The notes under the pieces are model-generated. The model was given only the letters and a program-made list of their open reading frames with translations, did no database searches and was not told where the DNA came from. Below, one piece after another: positions 16,331 to 25,034 of a stretch of DNA of 64,000 nucleotides. The translations under genes were made by a program, and so were the position numbers. Location of the stretch: positions 42,027 through 106,026 of the forward strand of contig JAJZZA010000002.1 in NCBI GenBank assembly GCA_021797825.1, read 5' to 3'. Source of the DNA: Bacillota bacterium (GTDB lineage: Bacteria > Bacillota > Sulfobacillia > Sulfobacillales > Sulfobacillaceae). How positions within the stretch are numbered: position 1 is the first letter of the stretch; each line of letters opens with the position of its first letter.

Positions 16331-17388
16331 TCGATCCCTTTCAACAATATGAATACAGCGCGGCGCTGCATGTTCACTCCACCTTGTCCGATGGCTCGGG
16401 ATCCCCACAGGAGATCATTCAGGCGGCGGTGGGGGCAGGGGTTGATGTGCTCTGGCTTACGGACCATGATACCTTGGGTGCTCGTCGGTTCCCCGGAGAA
16501 GGATATTACGGACATACCTTGTTTTTGGTGGGGGCGGAATTGTCGCCCCGGCAAAACCATGTGCTCGCCCTGGGAACCGAGCGGCTGCCGGCGTCAACCG
16601 GAGATTGGTGTGATATGGTTGCCTCCGTAGTCCGGGCGGGCGGATTGGTATTTGTCGCGCATCCGGACGACCCCGGCAACCGCTTTCTGAAAATACCGTC
16701 GTACCGGTGGACCGTGCGCGACCGCTGCCCGGTTATGGGCTTGGAAATTTGGAATCATTTGTCGCAGTGGTCCAGCGGCATTACCGGGGTGCTGTCTGCT
16801 CTCCGGGCGGTCGCGCAACCCAGCCGCAATTTAAAGGAGGCCCCTCGGGAGACGCTGCGCGAATGGGACCGCTTGGGTTCGTCCCGCCGGGTGGTCGGCA
16901 TTGGCGGAGTCGACGCGCACGCTGTGAGGATTGGCCGCTGGCCGTTAGTCGTCACCGTCTTCCCGTATCGGGTGTTGTTTCGGACGCTGCGGACCCATAT
17001 TTACACGCGGGCCTCCCTGACCGGGGATTGGCAGCGGGATCTGTCGATGCTGCTCGCGGCGCTAGCGGCCGGCTCCGCCAGCATCGTCAACCTCCGCGAG
17101 GGACACGAGAAGGGATTTCGGTTTTGGGCGGAGACGGGGGACCTCCGCTGGCCAATGGGCGCCGAGACCACATGGGCCCCGGGGATGCGGCTTCGCGGTC
17201 TTAGTCCGGTGGCGGCGATGTGGGACATTTTTTGTGACGGGCGCCTGATGGGCACGCAGCAGGGGACGCTGCTGGATCTAGCCGCGCCGGCGGCCGGCGT
17301 CTGGCGGGTGGCGTTAAGGCGCGACGCCAACTCGCCCAGGGTTTGGATCTACAGCAACCCGATCTATCTGCGAGCGGCAACCGTCTAG
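16327..17388 (+). CDS. PHP-domain metal-dependent hydrolase
   Basis: The product is 353 residues. The N-terminal half is a PHP domain with the metal motifs LHVHSTLSDGSGSP, WLTDHDTLG, VGAEL, FVAHPDD and GGVDAH. These are hydrolytic phosphoesterase-type sites. The C-terminal roughly 120 residues form a beta-rich domain (LRGLSPVAAMWDIFCDGRL onwards) resembling the sensor part found in PHP proteins of the CehA-like group. The substrate is unknown. It is the last gene of the speD operon: the ATG overlaps the thioesterase stop in ATGA, and its own stop shares bases with the stop of the converging gene. Confidence 0.85.
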   Translation: MIDPFQQYEYSAALHVHSTLSDGSGSPQEIIQAAVGAGVDVLWLTDHDTLGARRFPGEGYYGHTLFLVGAELSPRQNHVLALGTERLPASTGDWCDMVASVVRAGGLVFVAHPDDPGNRFLKIPSYRWTVRDRCPVMGLEIWNHLSQWSSGITGVLSALRAVAQPSRNLKEAPRETLREWDRLGSSRRVVGIGGVDAHAVRIGRWPLVVTVFPYRVLFRTLRTHIYTRASLTGDWQRDLSMLLAALAAGSASIVNLREGHEKGFRFWAETGDLRWPMGAETTWAPGMRLRGLSPVAAMWDIFCDGRLMGTQQGTLLDLAAPAAGVWRVALRRDANSPRVWIYSNPIYLRAATV

Positions 17389-17714
17389 AGGCGTCCGCCA
17401 AATTGCTTGACTTGGGCCATGACATCCGCGTAGCGGTCGGCCGCCACGGTGGCGGATAATTGCCAGCGGTGGGTTATGACCAGTGCCGTGCGGGTTGCTG
17501 ACGAAGACAGCGTCCAATCGTCGCCCGGGGCGGATTGCTCGAGTTGGGCAATTCCCCAGTTGGCCTGAGGGCCATCTGGCGGATGGTCGGGCGCGACAGA
17601 GGTTTGCCGACTGACGCGGACCATCTCGAATCCCTGTGCACGCAAGGCCTGTTGGCAGGCGTGGGCGGCGCCGTCGACAGCAAAATAGGCCACAATCTCG
17701 CATTCCCCAAGCAT
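17385..17714 (-). CDS. Hypothetical protein, 109 residues
   Basis: I do not recognise the family. The protein begins MLGECEIVAYFAVDGAAHAC and is mixed alpha/beta in character, without signal peptide or membrane helix. ATG 17714 is chosen because GGAGGA lies 6 nt upstream; a TTG at 17720 overlaps that ribosome site. It converges on the PHP gene so closely that the two stop codons share three bases. The good ribosome site and the tight packing argue that it is real. Confidence 0.6.
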   Translation of the reverse strand: MLGECEIVAYFAVDGAAHACQQALRAQGFEMVRVSRQTSVAPDHPPDGPQANWGIAQLEQSAPGDDWTLSSSATRTALVITHRWQLSATVAADRYADVMAQVKQFGGRL

Positions 17715-17846
17715 CGGCAATCCTCCATCCCCGGTCCGCGGCCGGTTGCGGTATAGTAGTCACGCAGATAGGATGCCTCCTTGCCCGGCAAACATGTGGG
17801 ATGGCCCAGAAAGTGGCGAAGTCAAATCGTGCGCGAGCCGGAATGT

Positions 17847-20561
17847 ATGCAACCGTGGACCTCGTTCGTCGTGGTCGATTGTGAAACCACTGGGCTGAAT
17901 CCGTTGGCGGATGAAATTATTCAACTGGCAATGAGGACATCCGATGGTCGCGTCTATCAGCGATTTTTCAATCCCGGCCGGCCGGTGCCGGCCGAGATCC
18001 TGCGGCTGACCGGCCTCCACGAGGTGGTCTGGAGCGAACAAGCCCACATCCTTGACGTGGTGGACGAGATCGCAGACTTTTTGCGCGAATCCACGGTGGT
18101 CGGGCACAACGTGGCCTTCGACGCGGCATTTCTGCGCCGGTACGGTATCGCGCTCCCGCGTACGGTCGACACGCTGGAATGGGCGCGGTTGGCTTTCCCG
18201 GGCCGTAGTGGCTATGCGCTGGGCGACCTGGTTCCCGAACAGGCGGGGCTGCATGATGCCCGCCGGGATGTCGCGGCAACCTGGACGCTGTTGGCCAAAA
18301 TTCGGGCAGAGTTGTCCCGCTGGGGAGCCCAAACCCGCCGCGACCTGGCAGCAATCCTGGGACCGGAATGGGCCTGGTGGGGGCTCGGGGAGGATTCCGG
18401 CGGGTTGCTCTCGCCGTTGGATGCGCCGGCGCCGGAACGGCCGCCGGGCGAGCGTCCGGGTCCGCTGGCCGTGGCGATTGCGGCGGAGACGTGGCTTGAG
18501 CAGCGGGTGCGGCCAACCTTGCCCCGGTTCGAGGCGCGGTCCGCGCAAAATGAAATGTTGCACGGGGTCGACCACGCCATGCAAAACGGCCGCATCATAT
18601 TGGCGGAAGCCGGCACCGGCACCGGGAAAAGCCTGGCGTATTTGGTCCCCGCGGTCGTGGCCGCGTCCCGCGGGCAGCGCGTGGTGGTCGCCACCCATAC
18701 CGTGGCCCTGCAGGAACAGTTGTGGCAAAAAGACTTGCCGCAAGCGGTGCAGGATTTAGCGCTAAATACCAGTCTGCTCAAGGGACGAGGCCGCTATGTG
18801 TGCTTGCAGAAGGCCAATCAGGCCCGAGCAGACGCCGCGGTGCTGGCCGATTCGCGCGAGCAGCGCTGGGCGCTAGCTCGACTGCTGGCGTTTTTGGCCA
18901 CGGCCGATGCCGGCGACATCGATGCCTTTCACCCGCGCACTCCCGAAGAGACTCGGTTGTGGCAAGACGTTGTGGCGGACTGGGACGCGTGCGCGGGTGC
19001 GCGGTGTCCTTACGCCGGGCCGTGTTTTATGCGCGGAGCCCGACGCACCGCGGAATCGGCCCACTTAGTGGTGACCAACCATGCCCTGGTTGCGGCCGAC
19101 TTGGGACAACACCGGGTATTGCCGGCCTATGACGTTTTGATTCTGGACGAAGCCCACCACTGGGCCGAAGTGGTCGAGCGGGTGTTTGGCACCGAATTGG
19201 ATTTGCACCGCACGCGGACGCAAATGGCCGAGGCCTTCGAATATCGGGCCGGGCTGTTGGCACGGATATCGGCTTGGCTGATGGGGGAGGCGGCAACCGA
19301 ATCCGCCCGGGAACTGGCTCGGCAAATGGCCGATGGCCTGGCCTGGTTCTCCGGATATCTGCTGGAGCATACACCATCCGGCGAAGGCGGCCGGCAGTCG
19401 GTCAGGCTGACCGCGGACGTATTGTCGGCCTGGAGCGACGCGGCGGTGCGCAGGGTGGGGGACATTGCGGACCAGGCGCAGGCCCTGTCGCTAACCCTGG
19501 CCCGGGTGATTGAGACCGCTGAAGCGAGAGGTCTGGATGCCGGCGATCCCATGCACCTGCGGCTTGAGAAATGGCTCCGGGATAGCAGCGAGCACAGCCA
19601 GATTATTAAGCAATGGATGGAGGCGCCCGACACCCGGGTGTGTTGGTGGGAAACCGCCTGGGATCGGGTCGGTGAAGCCTACGTAACCCTGCGCTCGGCT
19701 CCGCTTGACATTGCGCCCTTGCTGGAACGCGTGCTGTGGCCGGAAGTATCCGCGGCGGTGCTGACCTCCGCCACTTTGGGCTCGGAGAAGAATTTCGGGT
19801 TCTTGCGGCAACGTCTCGGGCTTCCCGCCGCAAGGGTCGTCTCGGCCCGTTGGGACAGCCCCTTTAACGTTCGTCAGCATGCCCGTTTAATGATTCCCAC
19901 CGACGCGCCCGATGTCCGCGATCCGGCCTATCTGGACGCGCTCAGTGATTTTGTGGAGAAAGTCGCGGGCATGCGGCGGGGACGCACCCTGGTGCTCGCT
20001 ACGTCGCACCGGACGGTGAGCGGACTGGCTTGGCGGGTTCGTGAGGGGTTGGCCGCGCAGGCGATCTCCACCCGCGCGCAGGGCGTTGATGGATCGGCGC
20101 AACGGCTGGTGGCCGAGTTCACCCGCGACCCCCACTCGGTGCTAATCGGTACGCTAAGCTATTGGGAAGGGGTAGACATTCCGGGGGATGGTTTGGAAGT
20201 GGTGATTATCGCCCGACTGCCGTTTCGTTCTCCCGGCGACCCGATGGAGGAAGCCCATGCCGAACGCTTGCAACGGCAAGGCGCCTCCCCTTTTTATGGT
20301 TGGGCGCTACCGCGGGCGATCCTGCGGTTTCAACAGGGATTCGGCCGATTGTTGCGCACTGTCGACGACCGCGGGGTTGTGGTCGTGTTTGACGGGCGCG
20401 TCCATCCCGGCAAAACCCGTTACGGCCGGCGATTTTTGAAGGCCCTGCCCGAGGTGCCGGTGGTGTCGGGGGCGGCAAGTGAGCTGATTAACCACATTTC
20501 GGATTTTTTCTCGACGGAGCACGATGGGAGGGATCTTTTTGAGAATCCTGCTGACGAATGA
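17847..20561 (+). CDS. dinG: DinG-family helicase with N-terminal 3'-5' exonuclease domain
   Basis: This protein of about 904 residues has two parts. Residues 5-165 form a DEDDh exonuclease (FVVVDCETTGLNP, GHNVAFDAAFLRR, LHDARRDVAAT). The rest is an XPD-like superfamily 2 helicase with Walker A at 256-262 (GTGTGKS), DEAH at 434-437 and VI-motif QGFGRLLR. Four Cys (319, 382, 387, 393) have the C-x4-C-x5-C spacing of the E. coli DinG 4Fe-4S site, so an Fe-S cluster is likely. It would unwind and degrade DNA or RNA-DNA hybrids in repair. ATG 17847 is chosen because the exonuclease motif then starts a few residues in, as in relatives; TTG 17781 is an alternative. surE starts inside its 3' end. 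Confidence 0.92.
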   Translation: MQPWTSFVVVDCETTGLNPLADEIIQLAMRTSDGRVYQRFFNPGRPVPAEILRLTGLHEVVWSEQAHILDVVDEIADFLRESTVVGHNVAFDAAFLRRYGIALPRTVDTLEWARLAFPGRSGYALGDLVPEQAGLHDARRDVAATWTLLAKIRAELSRWGAQTRRDLAAILGPEWAWWGLGEDSGGLLSPLDAPAPERPPGERPGPLAVAIAAETWLEQRVRPTLPRFEARSAQNEMLHGVDHAMQNGRIILAEAGTGTGKSLAYLVPAVVAASRGQRVVVATHTVALQEQLWQKDLPQAVQDLALNTSLLKGRGRYVCLQKANQARADAAVLADSREQRWALARLLAFLATADAGDIDAFHPRTPEETRLWQDVVADWDACAGARCPYAGPCFMRGARRTAESAHLVVTNHALVAADLGQHRVLPAYDVLILDEAHHWAEVVERVFGTELDLHRTRTQMAEAFEYRAGLLARISAWLMGEAATESARELARQMADGLAWFSGYLLEHTPSGEGGRQSVRLTADVLSAWSDAAVRRVGDIADQAQALSLTLARVIETAEARGLDAGDPMHLRLEKWLRDSSEHSQIIKQWMEAPDTRVCWWETAWDRVGEAYVTLRSAPLDIAPLLERVLWPEVSAAVLTSATLGSEKNFGFLRQRLGLPAARVVSARWDSPFNVRQHARLMIPTDAPDVRDPAYLDALSDFVEKVAGMRRGRTLVLATSHRTVSGLAWRVREGLAAQAISTRAQGVDGSAQRLVAEFTRDPHSVLIGTLSYWEGVDIPGDGLEVVIIARLPFRSPGDPMEEAHAERLQRQGASPFYGWALPRAILRFQQGFGRLLRTVDDRGVVVVFDGRVHPGKTRYGRRFLKALPEVPVVSGAASELINHISDFFSTEHDGRDLFENPADE

Positions 20562-21318
20562 CGACGGGATTGACGCCCCTGGCATTCAAGCGCTAAGAGA
20601 GGTGCTCAACCCGGAGCACGAGCTGTTACTCGCGGCACCATCGGAACAACGGAGCGCTTCCGGCCACGCCATCACCATGGGTCGTCCCCTATTGGCCAGG
20701 CATTACCGCTATGCTTCCGCCAGTGAAGGCTGGGGAATCGACGGAACCCCGGCGGACTGCGTGCGCATTGGTCTGGAATTGATGGGGGATGTCCGCCCCG
20801 ATTTATTGATCTCCGGCATTAACTTCGGAGCCAATTTGGGGCGCGACGTGTTTTACTCGGGGACGGTGTCGGCAGCGGTGGAGGGCACATTGATGGGAGT
20901 TCCGTCGATTGCGGTGTCGTTGGCCTCGCCGGATCCGGCCGGATTTGAATGGACGGCCCGGTTCATACGCTGGTGGATACGGTTCGGCGAATTTTGCAAA
21001 CCACCCGCCGGCGTGGTTTACAACGTGAACGTTCCCTCGCTTCGCACCCGCTTGCCGTCGGCCATTCGGTCCGTCAAACTCGGACAGCGCGAGTACGTGA
21101 ATCACTGCCGTCGTTCCGACGATACGGGCGATCAGGCCTATTTTTGGCTGACCGGCAGGGTAAGTGAGCGCCGGGAACCTGACGATACCGACGTGGGAGC
21201 GCATCAGCTCGGGTACATCACCCTGACCCCCTTGCACCTTGACTGGACGGCCTATCCGGTCTTGCGCGCAGAGGATCTCTGCGGACCCCTGCAACAGCTC
21301 CCTGACGGGGCTTTTTAG
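20539..21318 (+). CDS. surE: 5'/3'-nucleotidase SurE
   Basis: SurE removes phosphate from nucleoside monophosphates and short polyphosphate in a metal-dependent way. Family motifs: RILLTNDDGIDAPGIQAL (metal Asp pair), APSEQRSASGHAIT, DGTPADCV and SGINFGANLGRDVFYSGT, then SAAVEGTLMGVPSIAVS. The length of 259 residues is normal. The TTG at 20539 is chosen because the family begins directly with MRILLTNDDG and GGGAGG is 8 nt upstream. It overlaps dinG by 23 bp, so translation is probably coupled. Confidence 0.95.
   Translation: MRILLTNDDGIDAPGIQALREVLNPEHELLLAAPSEQRSASGHAITMGRPLLARHYRYASASEGWGIDGTPADCVRIGLELMGDVRPDLLISGINFGANLGRDVFYSGTVSAAVEGTLMGVPSIAVSLASPDPAGFEWTARFIRWWIRFGEFCKPPAGVVYNVNVPSLRTRLPSAIRSVKLGQREYVNHCRRSDDTGDQAYFWLTGRVSERREPDDTDVGAHQLGYITLTPLHLDWTAYPVLRAEDLCGPLQQLPDGAF
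21296..21316 (+). terminator. Rho-independent terminator overlapping the surE stop
   Basis: AGCTCC (21296-21301) pairs with GGGGCT (21307-21312) around a 5-nt loop, followed by TTTT to 21316. The stop codon TAG begins in the T run, so the terminator is encoded within the last codons of surE. Confidence 0.65.
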
Positions 21319-22119
21319 GGGTTTGCAACCCGGGCAACCGCAAGTCATGGTCGTAAGCGCGGGCACGGGCGAGGTTGCGGACCCCACTCCTTTCCCTGGC
21401 ATATGGCCAGTCGATTGGGATGCTCTGTCTGGCGACGCGCTCAGTGGCGACCCGACGAGGAACCCGGACGCCCATTGCTTCCCGTGTGTGACTCCCTCAT
21501 ATGCTGTTGCGGTCACTCCGCATCCGGACTCTTCCGTGGTGCAGACCGGGGCAGGGTTTCACCTCCAGGAGGGCTTCAGTCGATTCCTGCGCCTCAACCG
21601 TCCGATGCACAGCGCGGAGATCCCATCTTGGCGTACTCGGCCCGGATGCTGCCCGGGCCTGAGCGGGATGCCTGGCGGCTCCGGTCACCGTGCCTTGACA
21701 GCGGGAGAGTGAAACGCCGATCGGTCAGCCCGTACCGTCTGGCAATGGTCTAACCAGGCCCTCAAATCCTGATGGGGCATCGCCAGCAAATTATCATGAT
21801 CCGTTACAGTGGAACCTGCCCATTGCCATCATTCGCCAATACGCGCATCTGCCGTCATACGTGGTCATTAAGCACCATCCGTCCGCATGCCCCGGATTCC
21901 TGCCAGGTGAACGGCTGGGAAGCCGTCTGTCGGGTCTATCCCCGAAAACTGGCGGCCACCCTGGCCCGCAGGATCCGTTATGGCTTTCGTATCGCAGACA
22001 CGCATCAAATCGTCGGAGGTCAATCCCGGGTTGAGTGATAAATCATCGGCATGGCGGATATTTATGGAACCAGGGGTTTGGCGGTGAGATGGTTCGATGA
22101 TGAATGAGGGGGGCGCAAG
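21319..22119. other. Gene-free stretch, nothing recognised
   Basis: About 800 bp between surE and the small membrane protein gene. Frames are short and of atypical composition on both strands. I see no tRNA, no promoter of good quality and no strong hairpin. It may be degenerated coding sequence. Confidence 0.3.
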
Positions 22120-22473
22120 GTGAATCTCAAAGCGATTTTGGGGGGCGCCATCGCCGGGCTGGCGCTGGCGCTGGCGCTCGCGATCGGGTTGGCGTTTCTT
22201 GAGTTTCAAGTGTCCCCGCCACCTCAGGTCATGGTTTGGCTGACGTGGCTAGCGTCGATGACGGCGTCGTTTGTGGCCGGAATGGTGGCCGGCCGGGTCA
22301 CAGATGCCGGCGGCTGGCTTCACGGCCTATTGTCCGGCTTGACCCTGAATCTGGTGGCGAGTGTGTTGGCCGAAATTTTCCGGGTGGGAAACCCGCCCCA
22401 CATCTGGATGGGACTCGGCGTCGCTATTAGTGCAGGCTTTGTGGGAGGAATGTGGGGATCCGTCACGGCTTAA
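22120..22473 (+). CDS. Small integral membrane protein (TIGR04086/YrzE-like)
   Basis: The 117-residue protein has four hydrophobic segments: LKAILGGAIAGLALALALA, VMVWLTWLASMTASFVAGM, WLHGLLSGLTLNLVASVLA and a glycine-rich final one, IWMGLGVAISAGFVGGMWG. The spacing and the Gly-rich helices fit the TIGR04086/YrzE group found in spore formers. Function is unknown. The GTG start follows GAGGGGGG. It is 52 bp ahead of the cell-wall-binding gene. Confidence 0.65.
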   Translation: MNLKAILGGAIAGLALALALAIGLAFLEFQVSPPPQVMVWLTWLASMTASFVAGMVAGRVTDAGGWLHGLLSGLTLNLVASVLAEIFRVGNPPHIWMGLGVAISAGFVGGMWGSVTA

Positions 22474-22525
22474 ATGGAATAACCTGGGCATTTTTGGTGC
22501 ATTCTGATTCTGGAGGGATGCGCCG

Positions 22526-23803
22526 GTGTCGGGAATCATGAACCCATTGGTCACCAGCATTTTGGCATTGACCCTATTATCGCAAGGGGCTCCACAGCAA
22601 CCCCCGCTCATTCCGGGCGCGCAGGGCGGCACGATCGCGGGTCTGCAAGCCAGTCTTGACGCATTGGGACTAAATGCCGGCACGGTCACCGGCGTCGTCA
22701 ATCTGCAAACCCTAACAGCGGCAGGGTCGTACGTTACCCAATTTCCGGTGACAAAACACCAGCCCCTGGCAACGGCGGCGGCGCAAAGCGTGAAACGGTT
22801 GCCCCCCTTTTCGAGCACGGCGTCTGGATCCGCCATTGGGGCCGTCGAGACCTGGTTAAGAGCCTGGCGGTTATATGCCGGCCCGCTCCACGCCCGCGGA
22901 ACCCCGGAGTTGCAGACCGCGGTATCCCGCTTCCAACAGGCCGTAGGACTTCCCGCGACCGGGGTCCTGTCGGGGTTGACCCTCGCCACCATGGCGCATC
23001 TGGCGGCGGTCCGGGTGGTATACCGTCGGCGGTGGCGTTATAGCGCCGCCGCAGGCGACACCATAACGGCCTTGGCGTTTGCCACGGGGTTGTCGTTACA
23101 GCGCTTGGAATCGGCAAACCCCGCGCACGGCACATGGCTCTGGACGGGGCAGGCGATTCATTGGACGCCGGTTGTCCCGGCGAATCCGTCGCCGAGCAAG
23201 AGCACAGCGCCATCGCCGGCAGCGGTTCCATCATCGGCAACCTACAGCAATCTCAATCCGGTTGCCGCCCTGGTTATTGTCAATCCGTCCGCGGGTGTCG
23301 CCCGTTCGCTGCTGACGGCAGAGGCTCGGACGCGCGGCCTGCATGCGCTGCCGGATGTGGCCCTTTCGGGAGAGTGGGTGTTGAACCATCCGGGCCTGGC
23401 AGTAACCTTGGCACACGCGGGCAACGAGGTGGATACGATAGGATACTCCGGAACAAATCTCAACCGTCTGCCGGTGTGGGGAGTCCGCCAGGAGCTGGGC
23501 TGGGCTATCAAGGTCTTCTCATCGCAATTGGGCCAGACTCCGGAATTCCTGCTGACGCCGAGGCAGCCCAGCGCGGCCGTGCAGTCCACGGCGGCGGCCG
23601 CGGCACTGGCGACGATAACACCGGGGGTTGATGCCCCTGCCGGCGCGAGCACCCGCCAACTGCTCTCGCTGCTGTTGGGCCACAACCGGGCGATAGTGGT
23701 CACCACCGGTGGAGCCATCAAGTGGCCACAACTATTCGCATCCTTGGCCGCCCGTCGTTTTGTTTTTTTGAACTTGGGACAGATCTGGGCGGGCCAACCG
23801 TAA
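22526..23803 (+). CDS. Secreted protein: peptidoglycan-binding + LysM-like + degenerate deacetylase-like domain
   Basis: An N-terminal signal-like segment (PLVTSILALTLLSQG) is followed by two peptidoglycan-binding-type repeats, one ending LQASLDALGLNAGTVTGVV and one with LQTAVSRFQQAVGLPATGVL. Next comes a LysM-like stretch (YSAAAGDTITALAFATGLS). After a Ser/Pro/Ala linker, the C-terminal 190 residues look like a NodB-type polysaccharide deacetylase: SGEWVLNHPGLAVTLAHAGNEVDTIGYSG corresponds to the family segment around HEVGTHGYSH. Both metal His residues are replaced (GNEVDTIGYSG), and the RPPYG-like motif reads LLTPRQ. It is therefore probably a non-catalytic wall-binding protein, perhaps of the spore cortex. 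GTG start with TGGAGGG 8 nt upstream. Confidence 0.7.
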   Translation: MSGIMNPLVTSILALTLLSQGAPQQPPLIPGAQGGTIAGLQASLDALGLNAGTVTGVVNLQTLTAAGSYVTQFPVTKHQPLATAAAQSVKRLPPFSSTASGSAIGAVETWLRAWRLYAGPLHARGTPELQTAVSRFQQAVGLPATGVLSGLTLATMAHLAAVRVVYRRRWRYSAAAGDTITALAFATGLSLQRLESANPAHGTWLWTGQAIHWTPVVPANPSPSKSTAPSPAAVPSSATYSNLNPVAALVIVNPSAGVARSLLTAEARTRGLHALPDVALSGEWVLNHPGLAVTLAHAGNEVDTIGYSGTNLNRLPVWGVRQELGWAIKVFSSQLGQTPEFLLTPRQPSAAVQSTAAAAALATITPGVDAPAGASTRQLLSLLLGHNRAIVVTTGGAIKWPQLFASLAARRFVFLNLGQIWAGQP

Positions 23804-23840
23804 GGCAAGCGACGGACTCGACGCTGCGTTTGCCTTACGG
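23798..23840. terminator. Bidirectional terminator between converging genes
   Basis: CCGTAAGGCAAGCG (23798-23811) and CGTTTGCCTTACGG (23827-23840) form a 14-bp stem with one G-U pair and a 15-nt loop. It lies between the converging wall-protein and SASP genes, with the wall-protein stop codon inside the left arm. Confidence 0.65.
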
Positions 23841-23862
23841 CGGCCATCCCCGAAATGAGGGT

Positions 23863-24096
23863 TCACCCGCGCGCCGTGTCATCTTGGGCTAACTGTTGCT
23901 CCGCGAAGCGAATCATCACTTTCACCGTGTTGCCGCCGATTTTCCCCCCAATTTGGCCCAGGGTTCGGGTCGGCAGGTCGCCCCAGTCTTTTTTTTCGAT
24001 CGCGTCTAAAATTCCAAGATCCTGGGCAATCTCATATTTGAAGCGGTCGCGTACGCGGTTGGACAAACCCGAAGGGCTGTCTCCCTGTTTGGCCAT
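23863..24096 (-). CDS. Alpha/beta-type small acid-soluble spore protein
   Basis: SASPs coat DNA in the dormant spore core and change it to an A-like, UV-resistant form. The 77-residue protein has the first conserved block FKYEIAQDLGI, which includes the E-I site cut by the germination protease GPR. The second block is GDLPTRTLGQIGGKIGG with VKVMI. The insertion between the blocks (LDAIEKKDWG) is of the clostridial kind. The ATG has AAAGGAGG 9 nt upstream. Expression is expected late in the forespore. Confidence 0.92.
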   Translation of the reverse strand: MAKQGDSPSGLSNRVRDRFKYEIAQDLGILDAIEKKDWGDLPTRTLGQIGGKIGGNTVKVMIRFAEQQLAQDDTARG

Positions 24097-24148
24097 CGCC
24101 TGTCGCCTCCTTTAAACCGGATTGCAGCATGTCATCCAGCTGCCTCCT

Positions 24149-24155
24149 TAGTATG
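24149..24155 (-). promoter_or_regulatory. sigma-G-type -10 element of the SASP gene
   Basis: On the minus strand the heptamer CATACTA is a perfect match to the forespore sigma-G/sigma-F -10, about 53 bp before the SASP start. The -35 region 17-18 bp upstream matches TGAATA poorly, so the call rests on the -10 and on context. Confidence 0.45.
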
Positions 24156-24842
24156 CCGAAGCGCAGCAGGGCGCATGTTGGAAGTTCCCGGTGGCGCTAG
24201 GCCGGTTATGGCATCGCCCGGTCGACCCGTACACGTTATCACCGCCTTGCCTGAGGCGATTTTTAGAAAATTGCCCGCGCCTCGCCGGCTGGCGAAAAGG
24301 CTCACCCATGACCGTTAAGTATGGGGCCTGACACGCGGGCTAGCTTTTGCCAGATTAGGGGTTTCACGCCTGCCGATACCGCACCCGCGCGTCCGGCAAC
24401 GGATTTTGGCAACAACCCGATGAAAATTGCGCTTTCATCGCCCCATCGCGCACTTTACGTCGGCCGGCGGTGTTGGCGAGTTGTCCACCTCGTCGACGGC
24501 CGACCGCGCGATGTGGGCGGAGGGCGTTAACGGTAAGGCGAAACGCCACCGCGGACCCAACGAGAGAATCCGAGCACCCCGGTTCCCACTCTGGATTGCA
24601 ACCCCCCGCCAGCGCTGACCTGCGGTCCCGGGGCCGGGCGCCGATAATCCCCTCGCACCCGGGCCCCACTTCTGATACCATGGTTTTGTGGCGGCCAACA
24701 TCGGTCCACCGCCCGGACCCGAGCACCTCATGCAGGTCAGGCCTTTTATGGGTTTTGCATCCGGACCAGGTTGGCGAACCGGTCGGAGGGCAGGCAAAGG
24801 CATTTATCCGTACCGACACCCGCGCGCGTGGAGGAATCCGCA
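24156..24842. other. Gene-free stretch, nothing recognised
   Basis: About 690 bp between the SASP promoter region and the YpmA-like gene. No frame on either strand has protein character I can support, and no RNA gene or clear promoter was seen. Confidence 0.3.
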
Positions 24843-25034
24843 GTGAAAATATCGGCTAATCACGACAAGTTGGTCTTGCTTGGTCAGCATCGTTTTACCG
24901 GGTTTACCCCGTACCAGGTGGTAACGTTTCTCAATCAGGTGCTGAAAGCCCGTGGACTAATCGTCGGGCTGCGCCAGGTTGATGGGGACAACGAGCTCAC
25001 TATTTACGACTCGGAGGCCCTGGGGAGTGAATAG
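24843..25034 (+). CDS. YpmA-like small protein (DUF4264)
   Basis: The 63-residue protein MKISANHDKLVLLGQHR continues with GFTPYQVVTFLNQVLKARGL, IVGLRQVDGDNELTIYDSE. This follows the pattern of YpmA of Bacillus: a strand, a helix with VVDFLNxxLK, then GLxFGL and a closing TIY strand. The function is unknown. The GTG has GGAGG 8 nt upstream. It overlaps the Nudix gene by 8 bp, so the two are translationally coupled. Confidence 0.6.
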   Translation: MKISANHDKLVLLGQHRFTGFTPYQVVTFLNQVLKARGLIVGLRQVDGDNELTIYDSEALGSE

